Assembly (NCBI GenBank): GCA_964427415.1
Contig: CAYRUH010000011.1
Location: forward strand, 1-64,000
Length of the DNA: 64,000 bases
Direction: 5' to 3'
Source of the DNA: Lentisalinibacter sp964427415
GTDB taxonomy: Bacteria; Pseudomonadota; Gammaproteobacteria; Steroidobacterales; Woeseiaceae
The notes below the pieces were generated by a model. It saw only the letters and a list, made by a program, of their open reading frames with translations, made no database searches and was not told where the DNA came from. Made by a program: the position numbers and the translations under genes. Below are positions 58,401 through 64,000 of this stretch, piece by piece. Every line of letters begins with the position of its first letter. The first letter of the stretch is position 1.

Positions 58401-58944
58401 GACCGTCCAGCAGCTCGACGGAACGGTCGTCGCCGCTGCGATTCGTCAGCTCGCAGCGGCGGAGAAAGCCGTGGGTGTCGCTCGTCTCCCAGGTGTAGCG
58501 GAAGGCCAGCTCCAGATCCCCATTGATCTCCTCGAAGCACAGCCTGTTGCCGAGTACGTTCTTGTAGAGATTACGGCTGACGGTGAACTTCTCGTCCTGC
58601 TCTCGGTTGAAGGGCTCCCAGTGATGCAGGCGACCGCCGGCCTCCACACGCAGGAAGGTCCGCGGCCCGGTATGCAGATTGCTCTCGTGGATCTTGTCCA
58701 CGGTCACATAGGGGAACAGAGCCGTATCCGGGGATGCCCGGCCGGCGGTGACGCCGCCCGTGGAGGAGGCGAACAGCCAGTGATCCACATTCGAGACGAC
58801 AGTGATGAAGAACGGCGGCATCCGGTCGACGTTGCGGATGGCGTAATGGCGTTCATTGTCGAAGTCGACGAATTCGCCCTCGGCTTCGAGGCAATCCGTC
58901 GGCTCCATGTGCCAGGCAGTACTCAACAGTGTCTCTCCCGTCAT
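55465..58944 (-). CDS. Giant glucan phosphorylase-like enzyme (GH149-type beta-1,3-oligoglucan phosphorylase)
   Basis: The 1159-residue cytoplasmic protein begins (ATG 58944) with a beta-sandwich domain (FVDFDNERHYAIRNVDRMPPFF...). An (alpha/alpha)6-type catalytic region follows, with WYEGNWRDIFQNWEALAVSYPEF, DGYNPYRITKGGIDWEVEDPDDPWSYIGYWGDHQIIYLLKLLE and VVDGGIWMNTQRPEWNDANNALVGQGLSM. A C-terminal beta domain closes it. This size and layout fit GH149/GH161 phosphorylases, which split beta-1,3-glucan with phosphate to glucose-1-phosphate, rather than the shorter GH94. I favour GH149, known from Gram-negative beta-1,3-glucan loci. The Asp of GYWGDHQ is a candidate general acid. The start overlaps the CBM9-like stop (ATGA). 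Family assignment is from memory of size, motifs and context. Confidence 0.68.
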   Translation of the reverse strand: MTGETLLSTAWHMEPTDCLEAEGEFVDFDNERHYAIRNVDRMPPFFITVVSNVDHWLFASSTGGVTAGRASPDTALFPYVTVDKIHESNLHTGPRTFLRVEAGGRLHHWEPFNREQDEKFTVSRNLYKNVLGNRLCFEEINGDLELAFRYTWETSDTHGFLRRCELTNRSGDDRSVELLDGLQNILPAGTPRFAQTNSSNLVDAYKWTELDTETGLGLFTLYSGITDRAEPCESLKANVAFCLGLDDPTILVSSEQVETFRHGGAVRPENHSRGIRGAFLVNETLELPAGAAQTWQIVADVEKSQAEVVELSRQLGHRRGLAASIDASVRRGSDELARIMSSCDGFQATAEETVTQYHYANVLFNVLRGGYFPHQYQVIGRDFRQTVRGFNTRVYERNATLLDGLPDKLAFRDLLDTVRERDDRQLERLCHEYLPITFGRRHGDPSRPWNHFSIRLRDRHGYPVLWYEGNWRDIFQNWEALAVSYPEFVENMIAKFVNASTMDGYNPYRITKGGIDWEVEDPDDPWSYIGYWGDHQIIYLLKLLEISSRFHPARLARLLHEPVFAYANVPYRIRPFEALLQDPKNTIDYDEGLAARIERLEAQIGADARLVMDEDGEVRLVTLLEKLIVPLLAKLGNLVVDGGIWMNTQRPEWNDANNALVGQGLSMVTLYYLRRYVRFLQEFLGDEDGRCELSAEVCIWLDETAAALGRLRTALPEGDIGAARRLEALTELGQAAARYREAVYANDRLSGSETRPMSQVEELLADVLAVADHSIGNNRREDGLYHAYNLLEQNADGIRIETLYPMLEGQVAALSSGAIGPDEACRILESLFASDVYRADQDSFLLYPDRRLPDFLEKNRISEQEIEHIPLLGRLLDEGDRRIVLKDADGCYRFSAEFANVGDLLSELDELARTRGGEVEAAREPLRVLFEKTFGHQFFTGRSGTMFGFEGLGCIYWHMVSKLLLAVQESFFSAVDGGADRQALQRLGGEYYRVRAGLGFNKTPAAFGAFPADPYSHTPRYGGARQPGMTGQVKEGMLARFGELGVRVAEGCARFETRLLRRREFADSMPALRYLDVDGTWASVPIPDAGLAFTWCQVPVVYRLAEGPAASLTITYRDGTEQSRETTGLSAGDSASLFRRDGRIRRLTVTVKPDTLLAL

Positions 58945-59699
58945 TCCACGAGCAGCAGCGATCCGAACAGACCGGCGTCGATCCAGCCGCGGTCTTTCGG
59001 GCCGGTGGGCACCGACTCGGAGCCGATGAAGTTCTCCCGCAGCTCGCTGCCGTCGTTGTCGCAATAAGCCAGCATCAGACCCATCTGCTTGCCCGTCTCC
59101 AGCTCGACGGGGCGGTTGTCGTCGGCACCGTCCACGTAGTCATCGCCGTAGATACGGATGGCGACCTCCCAGACGACGCCGTCGGCCGTCTGTCTCCACC
59201 GGCTCTCGACGTGGTGGGAATAGTCGCGCGCCTTGCGGTCCGTGCCAATGTCGATGGCCCGGTTATCCAGCGAGAGGTGATAGGCGAAGGCATTGTGGTT
59301 GTACTGATGCTCGCCTCCGGAGTAGTCCTCGTCGACGAAGATCTCCAGGCAGTCGTCGTCCCAGTACTGCTCGAGCGGGTCACGGTGCGCATCGAACAGC
59401 ACGTCGTCGACGATCTCCGCGAGGATGTACAAGCGGTCCGCCGTCCACACCACCTTGTATCGGCCGCGGAAGTCCGCGGCCGTGTACTCGTCTCCCAACC
59501 ATCGGTATTTCAGTGCCTGCCACTGCGCGTGATCCCAGATCGCCTCGTCGCCGACGCCGTCCACGGCGGGAGCCACCGCGGCACGGGGCGCCCGGTACTC
59601 GGTCCTGTCCGCATAATGGGAGGCCTCGGCGGCCGCCGTCGTGGCCGCAAGGCATGCGACGGCAACAGTGATGCCGCGCATGATTGGCGTGTTGATCAT
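58941..59699 (-). CDS. Exported CBM9-like sugar-binding protein
   Basis: The 252-residue protein has a signal peptide (MINTPIMRGITVAVACLAATTAAA). A single CBM9/DOMON-like beta-sandwich follows: APAVDGVGDEAIWDHAQWQALKYRWLG, GRYKVVWTADRLYILAEIVDDVLFD, YWDDDCLEIFVDEDYSGGEHQYNHNAFAYHLSLDNRAIDI, and SRWRQTADGVVWEVAIRI. Such proteins bind the reducing ends of glucans in secreted enzymes; here the domain stands alone. The start is 59699 with GGAG upstream; the frame's earlier ATG at 59771 gives a basic leader without a signal. It is the first gene of the reverse operon, about 140 bases downstream of the operator/promoter. Confidence 0.8.
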   Translation of the reverse strand: MINTPIMRGITVAVACLAATTAAAEASHYADRTEYRAPRAAVAPAVDGVGDEAIWDHAQWQALKYRWLGDEYTAADFRGRYKVVWTADRLYILAEIVDDVLFDAHRDPLEQYWDDDCLEIFVDEDYSGGEHQYNHNAFAYHLSLDNRAIDIGTDRKARDYSHHVESRWRQTADGVVWEVAIRIYGDDYVDGADDNRPVELETGKQMGLMLAYCDNDGSELRENFIGSESVPTGPKDRGWIDAGLFGSLLLVE

Positions 59700-59842
59700 C
59701 TCGATCTCCGCACGCTGGCGAGCGATCCGGCGTCGGGACGTTGTTCTGTCGTTCTTCCCGGTGCTGCTCATTCTGCCGGGCTGGTCGGCCAGGCACTCCC
59801 CCGGAGCTCCGGGCGTCGCCCGGGGTCACCCCGCTGGCGGTC

Positions 59843-59871
59843 AGTATAGGTGATTTTGACAACGCTGTCAG
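59843..59871 (-). promoter_or_regulatory. Promoter with LacI-type operator for the phosphorylase/GH17 operon
   Basis: Read on the minus strand, CTGACA (-35, plus 59866-59871) is followed by exactly 17 bases and TATACT (-10, plus 59843-59848). The operator TTGACAACGCTGTCAG (59856-59871) covers the -35. It matches the sites at 34765 and 38782 at 15 or 14 of 16 positions. A repressor here would shut off the whole reverse operon. Confidence 0.85.
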
Positions 59872-59940
59872 TGCCGCTGCACGCTGTCTCGGCCATGCCC
59901 GGGCGGGCGCGGATACGGGGTCAGTCGAGGGGGAGAGGCG

Positions 59941-60390
59941 TTAGAACCGGCTGTCGAGGATCCGGGTCTTGATCCGCTCGAATTCCTCGTCGGTCACATA
60001 GCCGGCGTCGCGGAGCTCGCCGAGTTCTCTCAGCTGCTCGAGGGCGCGCGATATCCGGTCGTCGTCGGCCGGCGGCACAGAGGGACGGGCCGCGGACGGG
60101 GCCGTTGCGGTCCCGGTGGCGGCTGGCGTGGCGCTCGGACGGCGCTCCTGGCCCGTCCGGCTTGCCGCAGAATCGCCCGCCTGCGCCGGCATTTCGGACT
60201 GTCGGGACTCGCGCTCCTGGCGCCGGCGCTCCTCCTCCGCCCGACGTTGCGCCTCCAGCTGGATCCGCTCGTTCGCCAAACGGGCTCTCTCGGCCGCCGT
60301 GTCGGTGGACTGCGCGTTGGCCGGCAGCGCGGCCAGCATCGTTGCCAGCGCCGCCGCCAAGGCCAGTGTGGATATCCGCAAAACTCTCAT
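59941..60390 (-). CDS. Exported SHOCT-domain protein
   Basis: The 149-residue protein has a signal peptide (MRVLRISTLALAAALATMLAALPANA). A charged coiled-coil follows (ERARLANERIQLEAQRRAEEERRRQERE, about 34-62), then a low-complexity Ala/Thr/Pro linker. A SHOCT-like C-terminal helix pair closes it (ALEQLRELGELRDAGYVTDEEFERIKTRILDSRF). SHOCT domains are short oligomerisation modules usually at protein ends; no enzyme activity is expected. It is transcribed on its own, just beyond the glucan locus. Confidence 0.72.
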   Translation of the reverse strand: MRVLRISTLALAAALATMLAALPANAQSTDTAAERARLANERIQLEAQRRAEEERRRQERESRQSEMPAQAGDSAASRTGQERRPSATPAATGTATAPSAARPSVPPADDDRISRALEQLRELGELRDAGYVTDEEFERIKTRILDSRF

Positions 60391-60576
60391 GCCCGAATCC
60401 TACTCCGAGACGGCTGTGCATGACCACCGGCCGCTGGCCTGCGTCGCGTTTACGCTGTCATATCCGGAACGCACTGGATTAGACGGGCAGAATCGCCGTT
60501 TTGTCCGCAAACGTCCGTATTAGGGCGCGCATTGCCCCAGGTTACCGTCCGTGAAAAGCGAGACGGAGGGCAGGCC

Positions 60577-60669
60577 GTGACAGAGACCAAAATGCCGCAA
60601 GCGCTGCAGGCTATCAAGGACCGCCCCTGGATTCCGGTTCAGAAGGCGTTAGTCACCGCCTGGTTGTAG
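60577..60669 (+). CDS. Tiny ORF with a strong ribosome-binding site
   Basis: A GTG at 60577 preceded by GGAGGG (60565-60570) opens a 30-codon frame, MTETKMPQALQAIKDRPWIP..., ending at TAG 60667-60669. The initiation region is much better than chance, but the product is unrecognised. It may be a small protein or the remaining start of a lost gene. The rest of 60391-60760 shows nothing recognisable. Confidence 0.3.
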   Translation: MTETKMPQALQAIKDRPWIPVQKALVTAWL

Positions 60670-60760
60670 TTTACGGGGTCGATGCCGATACCTTCGCTCG
60701 CCGACACAGTCAGGCCCATAAAGCAGGATCTCGCGCCGAAAACGATCAGTAGAGCCGCCG

Positions 60761-61345
60761 TCAGTCAGGGTTTTTCTTTTCGCTCATGTACTTGCGCAGC
60801 CAGGCCCTGGCCAGCCGCAGGTCCCGCCGGCTGGTGGGCTCGGAGACCCCGACTACTCGGGCGGCCTGCTCGTGGGTCAGACCGCCGAAGTAGTGCAGCT
60901 CGAGAATCCGTGCCATGCGTTCGTCGAAACCGGCGAGCTTGGACAGGGCTTCATCGAGGTCGAGCAGATCCTCGTCCGCGCTGCGGCCGACCGCCGACTC
61001 GTCCAGCGTGACCCGCAGGGCGTCGCCGCCGCGCTTGGCGGCATTGCGGGCATTGGCGTGGTTAACCAGCAGGCGGCGCATCATGCGCGCCGCCAGCGCG
61101 TAGAAGTGCGCTCTGTTCTGCCAGTCGGTATCCAGGCCGATCAGCTTTGCGTAAGCCTCGTGCACGAGGGCCGTCGGCTGCAGCGTGTGGCCCGGCGACT
61201 CGCTGCCGAACAGGCGCCCGGCTATGCGCCGCAGTTCCCCGTAGACCAGCGGAGTGAGCGATTCCAGGGCGGCCGCGTCTCCGTCGGCCCAGTCTCGCAG
61301 CAGGCGGGTGATCTCTCCGGCATCGGGTGGCGAGGGCTTGGTCAC
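60761..61345 (-). CDS. ECF sigma factor (Sig-70_X6/TIGR02999-like)
   Basis: The 194-residue sigma factor has region 2 (LLRDWADGDAAALESLTPLVYGELRRIAGRLF, HTLQPTALVHEAYAKLIGLDTDWQNRAHFYALAARMMRRLLVNHANAR). Region 4 is LSKLAGFDERMARILELHYFGGLTHEQAARVVGVSEPTSRRDLRLARAWLR. The wording is that of the TIGR02999 group, whose members usually precede a serine/threonine kinase gene. No kinase follows here; the downstream DNA is almost empty, so this one is orphaned. It is complete, unlike the truncated ECF gene at 3954-4430. Confidence 0.88.
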   Translation of the reverse strand: MTKPSPPDAGEITRLLRDWADGDAAALESLTPLVYGELRRIAGRLFGSESPGHTLQPTALVHEAYAKLIGLDTDWQNRAHFYALAARMMRRLLVNHANARNAAKRGGDALRVTLDESAVGRSADEDLLDLDEALSKLAGFDERMARILELHYFGGLTHEQAARVVGVSEPTSRRDLRLARAWLRKYMSEKKNPD

Positions 61346-61364
61346 ACTGCCGACCGGGCAGGCG

Positions 61365-62378
61365 TCAGGGCGAGAGGATCACGCCGAGGGCGTCCGGTTG
61401 GCGGTCCGTGGGCCAGCGCCCCCGAATCTCCCACGACGCCGTATCGATGACCGCGACCTCGTCGCCGCCGCTCACGGCGACCCAGGCACGATCGCCGTCC
61501 GGGTGGATTTCCACGCCGATCGGCAGCGCCGCCCGCCCGAGCCGCGTCTCCTCGTACTCGGCATCCGGTTCGGCGACCGGGATGCTGCGGATCAGCTCAC
61601 GCTCTGCGACATCGAATACGGACACGGTGGCCGCGCGGGCATTGGTCACCAACGCGTGCCTGCCGTCCGGTGTGAAGGCGATGCGGATGGGCATGCCCGC
61701 GGAGTCCAGCGTCGCCAGGACCTCCAGCGTGTCGGTGTCGATCACGCTGACGGTATCCGCGGCCCGGTTCGTCACCCAGACCTCGCCGCCGTCTCTCGTT
61801 ACGGCCACTCCTTCGGCACCGTCGCCGGTCGCGAGGCAGCCCGCCACTTCGCCGGCGGCGATGTCCACCTTCTCCAGCGTGCCGGCGGCAATGTTCGTGA
61901 CCCAGGCGTGGGCCCCGTCCGGCGAGACGGCCACCATGTGCGCCGTCCCCGGCTCAAGGGGGATCCGTGCGGCGATCTCTCCAGCGCCGATGTGCACGAC
62001 CAGCAGGCTGTCGACGCCCTCGGCGGTGACGGCCAGCCGCCCGTCCGGCAGGAAGGCCATGCCGTGGGGCCGGCTGTCCTCGCCGAGATCGATGACACCC
62101 ACGACTTCGCGGATGGGCCAGTCGATCACGGTCAGGCTGTCGCCCGGGGCATCGCGTCGCCCGTAATTGCTGACCACGGCATGACGCCCGTCCGGGGAAA
62201 CCTCGATCTCGTGGGGGCCGGCTCCAGTATCGAACCAGGCGAGCCTCTCACCGGAGGCGGCATCCAGGGCCCAGACCGTATCGGCGCTCTTGTTGCCCAC
62301 CAGGAGCGCGTCGGCGGCGGCCATCGCCGGCAGTAGCACAACGGTGAGGAGCCAGACCCAACGCATGATTCCGTGCAT
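61365..62378 (-). CDS. Exported YVTN-type beta-propeller protein
   Basis: The 337-residue protein has a signal peptide (MRWVWLLTVVLLPAMAAA). Seven beta-propeller blades of the YVTN/SMP-30-like kind follow, recognisable by repeated 'VSPDGRHAVVSN', 'AVTRDGGEVWVTNRAADTVSVID' and 'FTPDGRHALVTNARAATVSVFD' patterns. Such propellers are periplasmic scaffolds or binding proteins, often near PQQ- or cytochrome-dependent dehydrogenases; none is next to it here. The start is ATG 62378 or the ATG at 62366. It follows hemG by 5 bases, so they are probably co-transcribed. Confidence 0.83.
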   Translation of the reverse strand: MHGIMRWVWLLTVVLLPAMAAADALLVGNKSADTVWALDAASGERLAWFDTGAGPHEIEVSPDGRHAVVSNYGRRDAPGDSLTVIDWPIREVVGVIDLGEDSRPHGMAFLPDGRLAVTAEGVDSLLVVHIGAGEIAARIPLEPGTAHMVAVSPDGAHAWVTNIAAGTLEKVDIAAGEVAGCLATGDGAEGVAVTRDGGEVWVTNRAADTVSVIDTDTLEVLATLDSAGMPIRIAFTPDGRHALVTNARAATVSVFDVAERELIRSIPVAEPDAEYEETRLGRAALPIGVEIHPDGDRAWVAVSGGDEVAVIDTASWEIRGRWPTDRQPDALGVILSP

Positions 62379-62383
62379 GCCGG

Positions 62384-62920
62384 TCACGCCAGCGTCAACA
62401 GGTAGCGGCCATAGGCAGCCACGTCGTCCCAGTCGGTGTAGTCGACCACGGCGTTCCGATCGGTCGGGCCGCCGGTGAACTTCATGATCAGCTGGATCGC
62501 GATAGTGTCGAGCGGACCCCACGAGGGGTAATCCACCTTGCCGGCCAGCACCTTCAGGTCTCTCGGTTGCCAGGGCGAGCGTTCGAGGAACTTCTGCATG
62601 TAGCGGTTACCTTCCACCGTTGCCTTCTCCGGCGTGCGTGCGGTGACCGACACATTGAAGAAGCTGTGCGGCTTCGCCTCGAGCTTCTGCCGGTGAGTGG
62701 CGATGAACTCGAGCACCTCGTCGTCGTAGGTGCCGTAGTAGACCGGCGCCCCCAGCGCGATGACGTCGGGCGCATCGAGGTCGACGCCTTCGTGGATGGC
62801 CTCCACCACGTCCATCATCTCGCTCTCGCCGCGCGCCTCGCCGATCGCCTCGCACAGGCGCCGCGCGATGCGCGCCGTGTGGCCGCTGCGGCTCCGGTAG
62901 AGCACCAGTACGGATGTCAT
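62384..62920 (-). CDS. hemG: Menaquinone-dependent protoporphyrinogen IX dehydrogenase HemG
   Basis: This flavodoxin-like enzyme of about 178 residues oxidises protoporphyrinogen IX to protoporphyrin IX in haem synthesis, passing electrons to quinone. The N-terminal FMN-binding loop is LYRSRSGHTARIA. The middle part YYGTYDDEVLEFI and SVTARTPEKATVEGNRYMQKFLERSPWQP align well with E. coli HemG. The C-terminal LAGKVDYPSWGPLDTIAIQLIMKFTGGPTDRNAVVDYTDWDDV is diagnostic and includes the long insert unique to HemG. The start is ATG 62920; a GTG at 62929 is equally possible. Confidence 0.92.
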   Translation of the reverse strand: MTSVLVLYRSRSGHTARIARRLCEAIGEARGESEMMDVVEAIHEGVDLDAPDVIALGAPVYYGTYDDEVLEFIATHRQKLEAKPHSFFNVSVTARTPEKATVEGNRYMQKFLERSPWQPRDLKVLAGKVDYPSWGPLDTIAIQLIMKFTGGPTDRNAVVDYTDWDDVAAYGRYLLTLA

Positions 62921-63193
62921 GTCTTCCACTCCCGGCGGGTCGCCTGCTTATCCTGCACCAGCGGGGCCAGGATGGCTGCCAGATAAGCGGCAACCCGGAA
63001 CACTCCCTCGATCGTCCGTCCCATGTCGGGGCTTGCTGCGCGGCTCGCACCGCCTCTGCCGTGTGCTGCATCGATCGGCGGCCTGCCGCCGAACTACCCT
63101 TCTGGGTTGATCGTCGGGAAACAAACGCCCGGCCCAACTGGTCTCAAACACTGTACAGGTCCTCTGCGGCCCGCCGCCACCATGGAAAGACAC

Positions 63194-63736
63194 ATGAACA
63201 GACGTACCCTGCTCAACCGGCTCCTCTTCGCTGCCGGCGCGGTGGCTGTCGGACCGGCACTCGGCGAACGTCAGACTGACGCGCGGGCCGGCGCCGCCGG
63301 CGATGCGAAGGAGTTCCCCCCAGTGAACGTCACCCGCGAGCAATGGAAGGAGATACTGCCGGCGGACCGCTACCGCATTCTGTTCCGCGAGGGCACGGAG
63401 CCGGCCGGCTCCAGCCCGCTGGACAAGATCTACGACCCCGGCACTTACATTTGCGCGGCCTGCTACCTGCCGCTGTTCGCGAGCCAGGACAAGTTCGACA
63501 GCGGTACCGGCTGGCCGAGCTTCACCCGCCCCATCGAGGGCCGCGTGGGCACCAGGACGGACTGGAAGCTGATCCTGCCGCGCACCGAGTATCACTGCAT
63601 CCGCTGCACCGGCCATCAGGGGCACGTCTTTGATGACGGCCCGCCGCCCACCGGCCAGCGCTGGTGCAACAACGGCCTGGCGTTGCGGTTCTTGCCGGAA
63701 GGCGAGGAGCTACCCGCCCTGAGGACCTCGGCATGA
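63194..63736 (+). CDS. msrB: Exported peptide-methionine (R)-S-oxide reductase MsrB
   Basis: The 180-residue enzyme repairs methionine-R-sulfoxide. Its twin-arginine-like or Sec leader MNRRTLLNRLLFAAGAVAVGPAL points to the periplasm. The MsrB fold has EQWKEILPADRYRILFREGTEPAGSSPL, the zinc CxxC pairs CAAC and CIRC, FDSGTGWPSFTRPI, and the catalytic Cys in RWCNNGLALRF. The ATG at 63194 has GGAAAG at a good distance; an ATG at 63182 is also in frame. Its stop overlaps the msrA start (ATGA), forming a periplasmic Msr pair as in MsrPQ-independent systems. Confidence 0.93.
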   Translation: MNRRTLLNRLLFAAGAVAVGPALGERQTDARAGAAGDAKEFPPVNVTREQWKEILPADRYRILFREGTEPAGSSPLDKIYDPGTYICAACYLPLFASQDKFDSGTGWPSFTRPIEGRVGTRTDWKLILPRTEYHCIRCTGHQGHVFDDGPPPTGQRWCNNGLALRFLPEGEELPALRTSA

Positions 63737-64000
63737 GGCATCGGGTAATCGCTTTTCTGTCGCCCCTCCTCGCCGGATTTCTGCTGGCCGCACCCCTGGC
63801 GGCTGCCGAGGCCGTAGCCACCTTCGCCGGCGGCTGCTTCTGGTGCATGGAGCCGCCTTACGACGCGCTGGACGGCGTGAAGTCGACCGTCTCCGGTTTC
63901 ACGGGCGGCGACGTGAAGGATCCCAGCTACGAGCAGGTGGTGCGCGGTGGCACCGGCCACGCCGAAGTCGTGCAGGTGACCTACGACCCCGAAGTCGTCA
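63733..64000 (+). CDS. msrA: Exported peptide-methionine (S)-S-oxide reductase MsrA (partial)
   Basis: This is the first 89 codons of an MsrA; the window ends inside the gene. After a Sec signal (MRHRVIAFLSPLLAGFLLAAPLAAA) comes the active site GGCFWCMEPPYDALDGV, with the catalytic Cys. VSGFTGGDVKDPSYEQVVRGGTGHAEVVQVTYDPEVV follows, all typical. It is translationally coupled to msrB and also predicted to be periplasmic. Confidence 0.95.
   Translation, partial: MRHRVIAFLSPLLAGFLLAAPLAAAEAVATFAGGCFWCMEPPYDALDGVKSTVSGFTGGDVKDPSYEQVVRGGTGHAEVVQVTYDPEVV

Noticed and set aside
57202..59067. A 621-codon open frame on the plus strand
   Set aside because: It lies wholly opposite the phosphorylase-like and CBM9-like genes, lacks family motifs and a ribosome-binding site, and has shadow-type composition.

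Overview
The window is a high-GC chromosomal stretch from a gammaproteobacterium. The supporting genes are HemG-type protoporphyrinogen dehydrogenase, cytochrome b561, a TonB-dependent receptor of the Xanthomonas/Caulobacter type, GPH-type sugar symport and outer-membrane lipoproteins. I cannot place it below class. A marine or sediment polysaccharide degrader fits the content. No tRNA, rRNA or CRISPR array was recognised.

Region 1 (1-4030) is an accessory end. It holds a tyrosine integrase, a GDCCVFCSYG-type cysteine-rich protein, an HTH protein, a winged-helix replication-like protein, two strong inverted repeats and a DUF433/PIN-like toxin-antitoxin pair. An ECF sigma gene next to it has lost its region 4, so a junction probably lies near 4030. 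Region 2 (4.4-8.6 kb) is patchy. It has a secreted jelly-roll-like protein, a Tat-exported FMN alpha-hydroxy-acid oxidase with a CxxCH motif, a DUF4143 ATPase behind three short direct repeats, and a DUF429-like gene with an internal deletion.

Region 3 (8.7-32.3 kb) is mostly core and envelope functions: MscS, a tandem USP, a Kef-type antiporter, a DUF4168 protein, a histidine kinase with an NtrC-type sigma-54 activator, a TonB receptor overlapping a purple-acid-phosphatase-like enzyme, enoyl-CoA hydratase, a two-subunit molybdenum hydroxylase, a glutamine-synthetase-family ligase, aldo/keto reductase, Sua5/TsaC, YceI, cytochrome b561, a YghU-type GST, and an alanine symporter lacking its centre. 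The DUF4168 gene has a textbook -24/-12 promoter, TGTGTCA inverted repeats upstream and a clear terminator, so it is the likely target of the adjacent two-component pair. A minimal arsRI operon follows (32.4-33.2 kb).

Region 4 (33.2-59.9 kb) is the main find: a beta-1,3-glucan (laminarin-type) utilisation locus in three transcription units. A GPH symporter and a GH3 beta-glucosidase diverge. A forward operon encodes a GH16 lipoprotein, a 1859-residue lipoprotein made of repeated carbohydrate-binding-like modules, a TIM-barrel glycosidase fused to an outer-membrane beta-barrel, a small lipoprotein and a second TIM-barrel glycosidase. A reverse operon encodes a CBM9-like protein, a giant phosphorylase (GH149-like), and two GH17 enzymes. 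All three units carry the same LacI-type operator (TTGACA-N4-TGTCAA), and in two of them it covers the -35 box. The only LacI-type gene in the locus is a shattered remnant at the 3' end of the reverse operon. No TonB receptor lies inside the locus. My reading is that surface lipoproteins and the enzyme-barrel fusion cut and admit the glucan, GH17/GH3 and phosphorolysis finish it, and an unlinked LacI protein now represses it.

Region 5 (59.9-64 kb) holds a SHOCT protein, an orphan ECF sigma factor, a YVTN beta-propeller, HemG, and exported MsrB with MsrA; msrA is cut by the window edge.
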